Positions 24,011 to 35,436 of a stretch of 64,000 nt of DNA are shown here, piece after piece; positions within the stretch are counted from its first letter, which is position 1; the number at the start of each line of letters is the position of its first letter. Position numbers and translations under genes: made by a program. The stretch lies in contig BSBN01000293.1 in the NCBI GenBank assembly GCA_027924645.1, forward strand, positions 9,510,501 to 9,574,500, in the 5' to 3' direction. This DNA comes from Cunninghamia lanceolata (Eukaryota > Streptophyta > Pinopsida > Cupressales > Cupressaceae). The notes under the pieces are model-generated. The model did not search any database. It was not told where the DNA came from and was given only the letters and a program-made list of their open reading frames with translations.

Positions 24011-24900
24011 ACCAAAAAGCATACCTCTTGTCTCCATAGGTACATTTGGATGATGATTTTGTTGATTTCTGATGGCAGCATGTATTTGATGTTGCCGAGG
24101 TTGCTGTGGTTGATTGTACCCATTCCTTTTTGAACAATCCATTGCATAATGATTGCCTCCACACATAAAGCATCCACCAGGGGGGTCCATTAGAAATTCG
24201 GGGTGGTGCATTCCCATCATTCCTCCTGACATTAGTATTGTAATTGTTCCTATGATCCTGATTATCAGTGGATTCTATTCTACCCCAGTCTCTCCTCTTG
24301 TTCTTCTGAGCTCCTCTGTTGTCCTTATTGTCTAGTTTCCTTTCGAAGACAAATTGTTTGTCCCGAAAGTTTTGTTTTGCCACCGATAGTGCCTGTAATT
24401 TCTTTTCCTGTTTGAGTGCCTTCTCCAAGACTTGATTCATGTTGTCAGGGGCAAACATATCTACTTCTGCCCCAATATCAGTATTCAACCCCAAAAGAAA
24501 CTTCCTTGCCTAAGACCTTTCATCCTTTTGATAGATAGGAACATATTTCAGTAGTTTTGCAAATCTATCCCAATATTGTTGGACTGTGAGATTTACTTGT
24601 CTAAGATTCAGAAACTCAGTCATCTTCTCATCATAAATATTTGTGGAAGCCATCTCTCACGGAAGTGGCTCACAAACTGCCTCCAAGTTAGGTTTTCTTT
24701 TGAATAATAATATTGTTCTTTTATGTTTATCCACCAACTAGTAGCTTCTCCTTCTAACTGATAGGCTCCCCAAGTTGCCTTGATGTTCTCTGAGTAGTTT
24801 CTTAGTTCAAAATATTTCTCCATTTTAATTAACCATCCTTCTATAGCATCCCCCACATGTTTACCGTCAAACTTAGGAGGAGTTATCTTTTTGAGGTCTT
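24010..24900 (-). pseudogene. Gypsy gag with zinc knuckle
   Basis: The frame 24620-24856 carries the retrotransposon gag core (GWLIKMEKYFELRNYSE, WWINIKEQYY, FRERWLPQ). The frame 24009-24494 continues with VLEKALKQEKKLQAL and a basic, Asn/Arg-rich linker. The zinc knuckle CFMCGGNHYAMDC lies in the frame 23870-24232. The switch between the last two frames falls close to a run of six G at 24180-24185, a likely slippage site. Gag forms the virus-like particle and binds element RNA. Confidence 0.85.
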
Positions 24901-25379
24901 GTGAGATATCTAGAGTGGTAGTATCCCGTCAAGCCCTAGGAACCTCTAGCTCATTAGTTCTTTGAGCTATGTGTACTTCTACACCTTGATGTTCATTTTT
25001 CAGTTCCAAAATGTTTTCTATAGTCCCCTGTCTAGTCTTCAGGTCCTGTATAGTTTTCTCGAGGTTTTTCAACTTTTCTTTCTGTTCTATCAACAATTGA
25101 ATAATTGCTTCAATACCAGCATTTGGGTTCTCAGGTGGGTTTTCAACATGTTCTTGGTTTACTGGTTCTTGGTTGGCTGGTTCCTTTCACAAATTTTGTA
25201 ATTTTTAGGTTCTCGCCATTTAATTCTGAAACAAGGAGAGAGGTGATTTATCACTTGCTACAATTTTTAGTTTACAACATGCAAATTGATTATAATTAAA
25301 TCTACCACAATTCTTATCTTGACTACTAATTATTATTAATTTTGATTTTGTAGGCCTCCAGGCCAAGTGTTTGAACCAC

Positions 25380-25391
25380 GCTCTGATACCA
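25380..25391 (-). other. Gypsy primer binding site (initiator tRNA-Met)
   Basis: Plus strand GCTCTGATACCA is TGGTATCAGAGC on the coding strand, the standard plant PBS complementary to the 3' end of initiator tRNA-Met. It lies 2 bp from the right (5') LTR. Confidence 0.95.
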
Positions 25392-25393
25392 CA

Positions 25394-28300
25394 TGTAAGG
25401 ACCCACTTGATCCAAACTCAAATTTTCAAAAATTTTACTTTATTAACAAGTTCTTATCAAGACTTCCATTGAGTACTCAGGAAAAACTTCGGCCAAAACA
25501 TGCCATATGTTCAAAACGGGACATTAATTTCGGCCAAAACGGGCCATATGTTCAAAACGGAACATTCTTAAGCCAACCCGGGCTCTTCTATCCTTTGGGT
25601 AAATAGGTTCATATGGAACCAGGACAAACGGACCTTATCGCTACCTGATTCGGGTAGAACAAACAAATAGGTTCATACAGAACTAGGTCAAATGGACCTT
25701 ATCGCTACCTGATTCAGGTAGAACAAACAGTGGCTGAAGGGCCTAGTGGGTCAAACAGACCAATACTCTATCCAATACGGGATAAGTAAACACAACAACC
25801 AACTGGGCTAAATAGGACAGGAATCATTATGCTCTAGCAAGAGACTTCGGACTCCCTCGGAACCAATATAGATTCATGAGTCACTTCCTGGGGACCACAG
25901 TCTACCCAGACACTATGCTGAGGATGTTGACCAGGGAACACATAACATCAACTTGTACTCACCTCAGTTTACGGCAACGCTAGGTACAAGTAATCCACCT
26001 CGGGGATTCTTTTGAGTACTAGGAGAGTTCTTAAGTTACCTAGATAACCTTTTAACTAGAGATCGAGATTATGAAGTTGATTATTAAAAAGTACCCTATA
26101 TCCAAGGGATCTGAGTATTGGGGGCATCCTTCGCCATCCAGACTGCCTACATACCCTGTATCCATGGGATCAAGGCCCTCTATGGATGTGATCTAGATGA
26201 CGAATGCGAACATATAGTTCTGTCTTGCACTATGTTTTATGTAACTGTGGTTGGTACACAGTTCTTCGCCAACTGTCCATTCACTCAAGTGATACAGAGA
26301 TGGAATTCCTAAGAAACTAGTAATTTAAACACACCTCCTGGGAGTGTTTGGCGTTTAAGTTTTCAAGTGTGAATAAATTACCTATCACTCATATTTCCCC
26401 GATGAGGTCTTCCTGTTGATCGTCCTACAACAATTTTTTAATAGTCTCACCTTTTTCTTTTTCTTAATCATTTTATCCAAGGAGATTTTCCCTTCTTGCA
26501 GATTTAACTTAGACATGTTCCTTATTACTCCCCGATGATTTAGAGGGACGGTGCCCAGACATCATTGTTGCAGCTATGTTAGGCGTGAGGTACTTGGTTC
26601 AACGCGACAGCATTACCCGTAAACGTGACCCAGAATTACCGTAAATACCGAACACTGCAATTTGTTTGAGTTTGGACGTTTCTTTACAAGTTTTACCTAT
26701 CTAATGACAAAGGCAAATCTTGCATAATAATAGTTGATAAAGGGAAATACTATTTTAATCACAATGCAGATAAAAGATGCTCTATCATCATGAATAGAAC
26801 TAGAAAATAAACTTAATCAATTTTCATAAACATATGAGTAGAAAGATACTTATATCAACTCATAAATAGAAAGATCTTGTAAAATTTGATCTAGGTCAAA
26901 TAAAAATAATCTTTGATAACTAATTCAACTACTAAATTAACATATACAATTTCAATAAACCCTTTTTAATTTATCACAATTCCAAGCATTTGTATTCAGT
27001 CATTCGAAAGCCAACAATACCCCTATTTGATCATTTAGAAATTCACATAATCTAAGATATGAAATTTAATCACCATATACTTAATTCAATCACTTTTGAT
27101 GAAACTCATATTATAAAAGATATACATATCTATCTGCCATTACCCTATGTACGAAAATGCATACATATATCATGTCAATTGAGATACAGTTGCTTGATAC
27201 TTAGAGATTATAGATAGATTTATTAAGAGGTATACTCTCGTAGATTTGTCAATTATCATGGACACAAAAAGGAAATTTCTTTGATAACATTTATAATCTT
27301 GGACAATACATAATTCACTTAATACCTTGAAAGACTACTTTGTAGTGGATGTTATACTCCACTCTTTGCCTATGAGATTTATTAGAGATTCAAAAGGATT
27401 AGGAGACCTTGATTCTCTCATTTTATTATGTTAATACATTATGCATTTTTAACAAACTTAATGATATCCTTAGACATATTTCAACATAAACCTTGTTTGC
27501 AATTCATCTCTCAATTAGTTCTCTTTATTTTTTTATAATTTGCAATGTTCATGTAAAAGCTCTATAAATGTATAAGCTTAATTAATAGTTAATTATTTAT
27601 CTCATAAGAAAATTAAATGGAGTTCATTTGTAAATAAAATAGAATATAATTTAAACTTGATAAAGAGAACGAATGCAGGATGTACACAGAATAGGTTTGA
27701 TGATAAGGCTTTAAAAACTTTCAAGCAAAAGTAATTGTCAGTTGTAAATCTAAATTCCATAACCTCTGCCAGCCTCCTCCCTACCTGTTAGCGTGGGAAT
27801 TTTGGAGCAGGGCATCCATTTTTTAATGAAAGGACAATTTTTGTCAGATATTATAGTTGGAAACTATTTGGTAGACATATACGCCAAAAGTGGAAGCATA
27901 GACTAGGCATGTGAACCGTTTGACAGAATGCCTCAAAAAAATATGGTATCATGAAATGCAAGGATTGCAGGGTACTTTTAGAAAATTTAAAGTAAAATGC
28001 AATTGGCAGGCGTAAAGCTACATTCCACAACCTCTGCCAGCATCCTCTCTGCCTGTGCCAAATGGGCACTTAGGAACAGGGTATGGACTTTTATCGTAGC
28101 ATAGCGGAAGGGGAAAATTTGTCAGATATTATAATTAAAAATACTCTGGCAGACATATGTGCAAAATGAAGAAGCACAGACAAGGTATGTCCACTGTTTG
28201 ATAGAATCCCTCAAAGAAATGTATACAAAACGTGGAAGAATCAACAAGGTATGTGAACTGTTGACAAAATGTCATCTTGTGGAATGCAACGATTTCAGGA

Positions 28301-29157
28301 TATGCACAAAACGAGTTTGTGGATAAGGCATTAAAAACTATCAAGCAAATGCAATTCCACAACCTCTGCCAGCGTCCTCCCTGCCTGTCAACATGGGAGC
28401 TTTGGAACAGGGAATGGACATCCATCAAACCATCAAGGATAGACATGCATATAAGGTGAATGAATTTTCTAACAAAATGCCTAAAAAAATGCAATGATTG
28501 CAAGATCGTACAAACTGGATTTGTTGAAAAGGAATTAGAAACTTTTAAACAAATGAAGCTCACCGGTATAAAGGTAATTTCCACTACGTCCTCCTGTTTG
28601 TGCCTGTGTGGGCTTTAAAACAGGGTATGGAATAGGGTATGGACTATAGGAGGCTGAGGGCTATGGCAGAGAGGTGGGGCAGATTAAGAGGGGTGTATAT
28701 CTAACTTTCATAAAAAACTTCAACACAAATGCTTATTGCAACATACCAATTACAAACTAAAATCTTTTAACAAAAATTCAAGAACTAGTCATTTAAGAGA
28801 AACAAAACAAAATAATGAAGGAGAGAGCTCATACAGATTTCTCCTGCACTCCCCAAACCAGAGATGAGTGTCCTTCTTCCTCATAATTCTACGCAATTTA
28901 TAGAAAAATCCATCCTCCACTCTTCCTTTTTTTTAATGATAATGCATCCTCCACTCTTGTTTTTTAATGATAATGCATCCTCCACTCTTGTTTTTTAATG
29001 ATAATGCATCATCCACTCTTCTTAGTGGATTTGCAAATCTTGTCCTCCATTTTTTAACTGTAATCCATTGTTAAATTGTTTATTATTTGTATTTTTAAAT
29101 GAATATACATTTTATGTTTAGATTTCAAATTTAGAATTCAAAAATTGAGTTGTGACA
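25394..29157 (-). repeat. Gypsy right LTR (5' LTR), PPR-bearing
   Basis: It matches the left LTR with few substitutions. Two local expansions are private to this copy: a roughly 42-bp duplication at 25489-25570, and an extra ACTCTTGTTTTTTAATGATA unit near 28930-29010 (three units against two). These arose after insertion, or reflect copying error. Confidence 0.93.
27670..28610 (+). pseudogene. PPR gene fragment captured in gypsy LTR (right copy)
   Basis: This is the counterpart of 19040-19990. At 28277-28459 the plus strand reads WNATISGYAQNEFVDKALKT, with KQMQFHNLCQRPPCL after a shift. Other shifted PPR blocks precede it (FDDKALKTFKQ near 27700; LADICAK near 28150). It is antisense to the host element. 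Differences from the left copy are small, as expected of LTRs made in one transposition. Confidence 0.8.
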
Positions 29158-29162
29158 GTTAG
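29158..29162. repeat. Right target duplication of gypsy element (GTTAG)
   Basis: GTTAG follows the right LTR. The left flank at 16803-16807 is ATTAG. One mismatch is consistent with decay after insertion. Confidence 0.75.
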
Positions 29163-29344
29163 TAATCAAAGCATAAGCGCAACTAGAACCAAGCAATGTA
29201 AAACCAAACCTTTCAAGTTGCTTCCTTATTTGTGTAGACCTCCTCAAGAGCTGAGGTTGAGGTTTAGCTTTTTAATCTAAGCTTTCAGAGCTACAAGAGC
29301 TCTCCTCATCATCAGGTCCAACATTGTATTTCTATTCAGTCTTC

Positions 29345-30358
29345 TCAAGGGTAGCATGAAACTAAACAACATCCTCTTTCTTTTCTTTTTTCTTCTGGTT
29401 GTAAAATAGTGGAAGAAGGTGTAAGCTCTCTGAAGATGACACTTCTTCTATACAACACTTTTTCAGCCATAGGATCCCAAAGTTTGTGTCCTTTCACACC
29501 AATACCATAGCCAATGAAGATATACCTAACGGCCTTGTTCTCCAATTTTGATCGCTTCTCCCTATGCACATGTGCATATGCCTCACAATAAAAAACATGA
29601 AGATGCCTTATTGAAGGCTTTCTACCAGACCACACCTCCATGGGTTTCTTACCAACAAGAGCTGATGTAGGAGATCTATTTACAAGATAGCAAGAAGTGG
29701 CAACAACTTCAGCCCAAAACTTTTATTCTAGGCCAGCTTCACTAAGCATACTCCTAGCCTTCCCCATCAGTGGCATGTTCATCCTCTCTGTAACTCTATT
29801 TTTCTGTGGAGTATATGGAGTTGTCTTATGTCTTTCAATCTCAAGTTCTTTGCAATATTTATCGAATTTTGTAGAACAGAACTCACCACCATTGTTAGTT
29901 CTCAAACATTTAACCTTTTTACCAGTCTGATTTTTAACAAAGGCCTTAAACTCCTTAAACTTACTATAGACTTCAGATTTGCTTCTGAGAAAATAAATTC
30001 ATGTCCTTCTACTGTAGTCATCTATGAAAGATATAAAATATATAGATTTTGATAACAAAGGAACATTAACAAGACCAAATACATTAGAATGAACAAGGTC
30101 CAACACACCAGAAGACTTATGAGAACTTGAGTAAAATTGAACATGGTTTTGTTTTCCATATATGCAATGTTCACAAAAGTCAAACTCAAGATTACAATCA
30201 TCTAACCCCTCAACGAGGTTGTTATTTTTTAGGGTACGTAGACCCTTCTCACCAATGTGGCCAAATCTCTTATGCCATAACATTGTCTTTTCAGTAGGAA
30301 ACTTAACTTCTAAGGCATGATTACAACCATCAGGACTAGATACAACAGAGCTCTTCAC
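29345..30358 (-). pseudogene. Copia pre-integrase zinc finger and integrase
   Basis: The minus strand shows LWHKRFGHIGEKGLRTLKNN with CEHCIYGKQNHVQF, the HHCC zinc-binding region. The core follows: VHSNVFGLV, SFIDDYSRRT, CLRTNNGGEFCSTKFDKYC, TPYTPQKNRVTERMNMPLMG, and the C-terminal VNRSPTSALVGKKPMEVWSG. The first catalytic Asp is Asn here (HSNVFG), and the second position reads TNNGGEF where an Asp is usual. The Glu region is kept. Stops break it into three frames. It is the last copia domain before the gypsy insertion. Confidence 0.9.
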
Positions 30359-30361
30359 TGC

Positions 30362-30800
30362 TCATTCAGATGGTGGGGATGAAGTCACTGCTACCCTCTT
30401 TCTTGAGTCAGAAGAACTATTGCATTGTGAAATGCATGCCTCCAGCTGAAACAGGGTACCTCTCCTAGTACCCTTAGCAAGCACCATAGCTCCTCTAGTC
30501 ATCTTGCATCCTTCTTTCAAAAAAACAACCTGCACACCTGCATCATTCAACATACTTACAGAAAGTAGGTTCCGTATTAAGCCTGGGATGTGCATAACCC
30601 CAGAGATCCCCTTCACTCATCCATCAGGGAATTGAATAAAGACTCTTCCATGACCAACAAACTTTAGATGAGAGTCGTCACCCAAATACACCTTTCCACC
30701 ATCGAACTCCTCATACTTAGTGAACCAATCTCGATGCGAGGTCATGTGGAATGATACACCAAAATCAATCAATCACACATCATCAGATGCATGGGTTGTC
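30362..30800 (-). pseudogene. Copia protease
   Basis: The minus strand reads LIDFGVSFHMTSHRDWF, KYEEFDGGKVYLGDDSHLK, then GISGVMHIPGLIRNLLSVSM. These match the copia protease from active site to C-terminus. The active-site DSG is DFG here, which fits a C-to-T change in a Ser codon and would abolish activity. A TGA follows near 30617. The pre-integrase region lies directly downstream. Confidence 0.85.
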
Positions 30801-31624
30801 AGGGCTGTGATGAAGGCATCACCATCATCTTGTGACTTGTCAGAATCTGAATCTGGGTTCTTCTTCTTCTTTTTCTTTTCCTCTTTGCATTTCTTTCAGA
30901 AATGCCTAGATTTACCATAGTTCCAATAGAGAGCCTTGGACTTTCTAGGAGATTTATATCTCCCATGGGATTTGGATCTACCCTTCTCAACTTTCTTGTC
31001 TTTCTTTTTCCCTTTCTCCTTGGGTCTTCCATGAACTAGAAGATCCTCTTTGGCTGCCTCAAAAGACTTTCTCCACATCTCTTCAGACAACAACAAAGAA
31101 ACCACTTCATCCAATTTGAATGTGGATGTGGTGCTTCCAATAGCCATGATAAGATGATCCCATGAGTCCAAAAAAGAACAAAGCAAGGTCATATAGTGAT
31201 CCTCCTCCTCCATCTTTACACCAACGGATGTTAATTGTGCAACTAGCATGTTGAAAGCATTCATATGTTAGGCAACAGATCCTCCATCCTCCATTCAAAG
31301 AGAATACAAATTCTTTCTCAAAAAATATTTGTTAACCAGGGATTTGGCTTGATACACATCTCCCAACTTCTTCCAAAGCAAGTTTGCAGTGGTCTCCTCA
31401 TGGACATTTAATAGAACATAATCAACAAGACTAAGTCTTATGAGACCCTTAGCCTTCTGATCCTTTAGATCCCAATCAGCTTGTGACATTGCAACTAGTC
31501 TTGTTCCACTGATAGTTTCCCAGAGGTCTCGATCAACAAGCATGTCTTCCATCTTGAGCTTCCACAACTCAAAATTAGTGCCATTAAACTTCTCCACCTC
31601 TATCCTTTCAGATGTGCTTGCCAT
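30800..31624 (-). pseudogene. Copia gag
   Basis: The likely start is the Met at 31624 (MASTSERIEVEKF) within a longer open frame from 31669. The gag core follows: FNGTNFELWKLKMEDMLVDR, ALGLIRL-like helix and TTANLLWKKLGDVYQAKSL. The frame breaks at 31295 and resumes at 31264 (MNAFNMLVAQLTSVGVKM, EDHYMTLLCSFLDSWDHL). The zinc knuckle reads YWNYGKSRHF, with both first cysteines changed to Tyr, so it cannot hold zinc. Confidence 0.88.
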
Positions 31625-31727
31625 CTCCTTGTTGCAATAAGATTCAGAATACTCTGCATAGACTCCCACTCAACTTAAGATCAACTCAATAAACCCCTAC
31701 CCAACAACTAGGACCAAAGGTGATCAA

Positions 31728-31739
31728 GCTCTAATACCA
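31728..31739 (-). other. Copia primer binding site
   Basis: Plus strand GCTCTAATACCA is TGGTATTAGAGC on the coding strand. It equals the initiator tRNA-Met PBS with one C-to-T change and lies 2 bp from the right LTR. Confidence 0.9.
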
Positions 31740-31741
31740 AC

Positions 31742-32797
31742 TGAAAGGAAGCTAGGTGTGCAGAAATTGCTTCCTACACTAATCTAATGAAGAGAGGGCT
31801 ATGTAAATTCAATTTAATCCTTACAATTATAGCAACATGAAACATATAAAAGAGATATTGCAGCAATACACATCAACTAGAAAGAAGACTTGAAAGAAGA
31901 GACACAAAGATATAACGTGCGGAAAACCCTTATCGGGTGAAAAACCCCACACTCAGAAACCTACACAATGTATTATCAAAACTAAACATTGTTTACAATA
32001 CACTTTCAATGCCAGCTTCAATATTCTTCAACACTCATGTCTGGAGTCAATCCGGCAACATAACAGTACCTGTCAATCCTGTAATACATCTCCTCCTCCA
32101 AGCACCTGTTTATATAGAATATACAAGGCAAAATTGGTCCTATCTTGGAATGGGCATCCAACTTGGCCTCATGGCCCAAAACCCATGCCTAAGGACACTT
32201 GGTCGACATTGTAGAATGTTCCTAACACTTGTCCACAGCTCCCATCCCAAAGAGCTCACCTATTTTCAAAATGGGCTATGACAAATGCTCTTACGACTCT
32301 TACAACTGTCATAGAATCTGTCATAGCAGTTACAACTTACAACTATAAGAGAATCTGTCATACACAGGCTATAAATAGAATATTCTCTTACAACATGTCA
32401 TAGTCCACCTTGGGACATCCAAAGATGCCTTTTTCAAATATGCTTCATGACACATGTCTTCACATGTCTTACAAGCTTCTATTTCTGACTCTTACATGTC
32501 ATAACTTCATCATAGGAATCTATCATAACCATTTTGGTCAAACATTCCCTTACACAACATCCAAGATGCTAACACATGGCAAAATACTCCTACCACAAAG
32601 TGGGACGCCTATCTCCTCATGTTAGGACAAAATTACAAGTTGTCATCTTCAATGTAGGATGACACATCACCATGCCACATCCCACAAAATGACAATATGA
32701 AATTTACAATTAATTTACAACATAGGCATTGAATTAATAAATACAAACATAAATAATGCAAGGAATTAACAAGGTTGAGACACCTTAATTCCCAACA
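31742..32797 (-). repeat. Copia right LTR (5' LTR)
   Basis: It pairs with 14123-15174 over its full length, and both ends carry the TG/CA termini. The right flank CAAAC (32798-32802) matches the left flank exactly. Confidence 0.93.
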
Positions 32798-32973
32798 CAA
32801 ACTAATTATCGAGTAGATGGTAAATGCAAGGCTACTACACATGGCGCATGTAAATAGGTTTTCACCATGGTACTTATCCAAGGTTCCATCGAAGTGATTT
32901 TTACTAGACGATGAATTATTTCTCTTTACTATTTTGATTTTTTATATTTTTTACAATTGGTATACCCCGTGAG

Positions 32974-33288
32974 TTAGGCGTAGAACCTCTTGAGGTGAAT
33001 GATGTAGATAGGTTCCTCAAGGGTTTGTCCCTCAAGTGTAGAAAGTTGATAGGCTCCCGAACCATAATGGCTGGTAATGATGAAGGGTCCCAACCAATTT
33101 GGCTCAAATTTTCCTTTGTTATCCCAATCTTGAAGATTCTTTTGATTTTCCTTAAGTACAAGGTCACCAACTTTAAATTTGTGTCCTTTGAGTCTCGTTT
33201 TGCAGCTATGATGAAGATGATTTTGATAGGTGATGAGATGATTAAAAGCATTGAGACATCTTTCATCTAGCAATTCTAATTCTTGCAA
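32974..33288 (-). pseudogene. Tat remnant integrase C-terminus
   Basis: This 104-codon frame reads LDERCLNAFNHLITYQNHL, KGHKFKVGDLVLKENQKN, KFEPNWLGPFIITSHYGSG and AYQLSTLEGQTLEEPI. It is the SH3-like tail of gypsy integrases, which binds DNA and shapes target choice. It ends with HLKRFYA, the usual C-terminus. Confidence 0.85.
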
Positions 33289-33669
33289 CCAGGATATTCT
33301 ATAAGCCTCTTCATTAATGAAATGTTACAATGATACCCTTAAAGAGGGGAGATCAATCTCAATTATTAAAATAGCTTTTGATCCAAATAAAATGTAATAT
33401 GGTGTAGCTCTTGTAGGGGTTCGAATGCTAGTGTGATATTCCCACAAAGTAGGATTGATTTGTAAATGTCAATCACGGCCAACTTCATTGATTGTTTTCT
33501 TCAAAATCTTAAAAATAGTTTTATTTGAGGCATTAGCTTGACCATTGCTTTGGGGTTAGTATGGAGTGGAAAAGTGGTTTTGGATGTTAAATTTATGGCA
33601 AGGGTGGTGAACTTCTTGGTTTTTAAAAGGCTTACCATTGTCAGTAACAATGGCTTGGGGTATACCATG

Positions 33670-33894
33670 CTAGTAAATAATGTAATGAAGGATAATCATA
33701 GAAATTTGTTTACCAGTAATGTATGTAAGGGGGATGTCATTGACCCACTTCATAAAATACTTATTGGAAGTGATAATAAACTTATGACCATTAGATGAAG
33801 GAGGGTGAATTTTACCAATGAGATTGAGTCCCCATTGCAAAAAGGGCCATGGTGTAGTAATTGGTTGCAATTCTTGTGTAGGTGCATGAATCAA
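33670..33894 (-). pseudogene. Tat remnant integrase catalytic start
   Basis: The frame shows PWPFLQWGLNLIGKIHPPSS, GHKFIITSNKYFMKWV and NDIPL. In gypsy integrases the first catalytic Asp lies at the position held by Asn in GLNLIG. The change fits G-to-A on the coding strand. The rest of the core near 33300-33660 is broken by shifts. Confidence 0.85.
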
Positions 33895-34439
33895 ATAACT
33901 ACGTTGTTTACAAGGAAGAAATTTCTTAGCAAATTGATGTGCATTTTATTCTATAGTCATCCAATAATATCTAGTCCTTAATAACTTATTGAGCAAGGTT
34001 GGACTACTAGAGTGTGCACCGCAAATACCCTCATGTATTTATTGTAAGGTGGTTTGGACATCTTCCGATTTAAGACATCTAAGGAGGATTCCATCGAATG
34101 TCCTTTGATAAAGTGTATCACCGAGAAGGGTGTAATGGGATGAATGGTGGATGAAGGTTTCACGTTGGGAAGGTGAAAGATTGGGTGGTAGAATGATGTC
34201 ATGGAGAAAGGTATAGATCTTATTAGACCAAGGTGTATTAGGACCAACAATATCACAAATGATCTCAGGTTCTAGGATATCAAAAGTAGGAATGTATAGT
34301 TTCTCAATTAGGAATTCTGATTATGGACTATTTGAAGGAATGTTGATTAATGACCCCATAGTTTCCATAGCATCAATAGCCTTATTGTTAACCCTTGTAA
34401 TTTTTTCAAAATGGATCCATGAAAATGATTGCTTGAATG

Positions 34440-34740
34440 TGTCGACCAATTTATTGTACGAGATAAGCTTGTCATCTTTTGTTTGATAGTCACCATTGAC
34501 TTTATGTATGATAAGTTGAGAGTCACCATAGACTTCAAGTACTTTGATGTTCCATTAGATATCCATTCTTAATCTTTTGATGAGTGCTTCGTAATCTACA
34601 ATGTTGTTTGTACAATGGAATAGAATGTTATAATCTTTCGGTATAAAGTCTCTTTGTGGTGTAACAAAGAGGATCCCTGCTCCTAAACCATGATGTGTGA
34701 AAGACCCATCAAAAGATAACTACCAATTTGTAGGGGAGTC
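34440..34740 (-). pseudogene. Second RNase H (aRNH-type) of Tat remnant
   Basis: The minus strand reads CTNNIVDYEALIKRLRMDI, a TAA, then VLEVYGDSQLIIHKVNGDYQ and DDKLISYNKLVDTF. NN-x-x-(E/D)YEAL followed by GDSQL is the signature of the additional, archaeal-like RNase H carried between RT-RNH and integrase in Tat-lineage elements. It sits in that expected position. The TAA does not fit the TAG/TGA pattern seen elsewhere in the window. Confidence 0.75.
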
Positions 34741-34938
34741 AATGACATAGATTGATTCATCTAGAAATTTTGAAATAAGTGGATGATCATCCTCAATAGG
34801 TGCTTCTACCAATTGATCAGCAATGACTTGTCCTTTTATATCCTTTCTATCCACATATTTGATATCGAAATCACTTAAAACCATGATCCATTTTTCCATT
34901 CATCCTATTAGAGTATCCTTGGATAGGAGATGTTTAAT

Positions 34939-35193
34939 TCAGTCGATCTTTGAAATGAGCTTAGTTTGATGATTGGGCATATAATGTTGAAGCTTTTGTG
35001 AGGTAAAGACAATGGCAAGACATGCCTTCTCTATAGGTGTGTAGTTTAGCTCATAGCCCACTAGAGTACAACTAATGTAGTAAATAGCTCTTTCCTTTCC
35101 AGTGTCATCATTATGTGCTAATAAGGCTCCTAATGCTACTAATGTGGCTGATATGTATAGAAGGAGCGGATTTCCTTGAACAAGTGGTAACAA
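34939..35193 (-). pseudogene. First RNase H of Tat remnant
   Basis: This 85-codon frame contains LLLYISATLVALGALLAHND, then ERAIYYISCTLVGYELNYTP and IEKACLAIVFTSQKLQHYM. It matches the ordinary gypsy RNase H, downstream of RT. The usual catalytic Asp at the start of the domain (a YI-D/S-A-type position) is absent, as is common in Tat elements, where the second RNase H is thought to compensate. Confidence 0.8.
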
Positions 35194-35436
35194 AATTGGT
35201 GGTGATGCAAAATATTCCTTTAATTTATCAAATGCTTGTTGGCACTTTTCATCCCAATGAAATTCTACATTTTTCCTTAATAGATGTGCAAAAGGTTGAC
35301 ATTTATCTGCAAGTTATGCTATGAATCTTTTGATGGATTGTATTTTTCCTTGAAGTCACTATTATTGCTTTAGATTCTGTGGTCGTAACATTTCCACTAC
35401 ATCTTTTACTTTTGCAGGGTCCACTTCGATACCTCT

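Larger units (their letters stand above)
16808..29157 (-). mobile_element. Ty3/gypsy retrotransposon nested in copia element
   Basis: This is a 12.35-kb minus-strand element. LTRs at 16808-20502 (3695 bp) and 25394-29157 (3764 bp) begin TGTAAGGACCC and end GTTGTGACA. A PBS matching initiator tRNA-Met lies at 25380-25391 and a polypurine tract at 20503-20514. Flanks are ATTAG on the left and GTTAG on the right, a 5-bp target duplication with one mismatch. The internal 4.9 kb encodes gag, protease, RT, RNase H, integrase and a chromodomain-like tail in the gypsy order. The long LTRs carry antisense PPR-derived sequence. It interrupts the copia element between its integrase and RT. Confidence 0.95.
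14123..32797 (-). mobile_element. Ty1/copia LTR retrotransposon, interrupted by a gypsy element
   Basis: LTRs of 1052 bp (14123-15174) and 1056 bp (31742-32797) both start TGAAAGGAAG and end TTCCCAACA. The coding strand is minus. The PBS lies next to the right LTR, and a polypurine tract lies next to the left LTR. Gene order from the right is gag, protease, integrase, reverse transcriptase, RNase H, which is the copia order. A 12.35-kb gypsy element splits it between integrase and reverse transcriptase. Without the guest the element is about 6.3 kb, normal for plant copia. Many stops and altered catalytic residues show it is dead. It inserted next to a Tat-type gypsy remnant (32950-35960). 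Confidence 0.95.
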
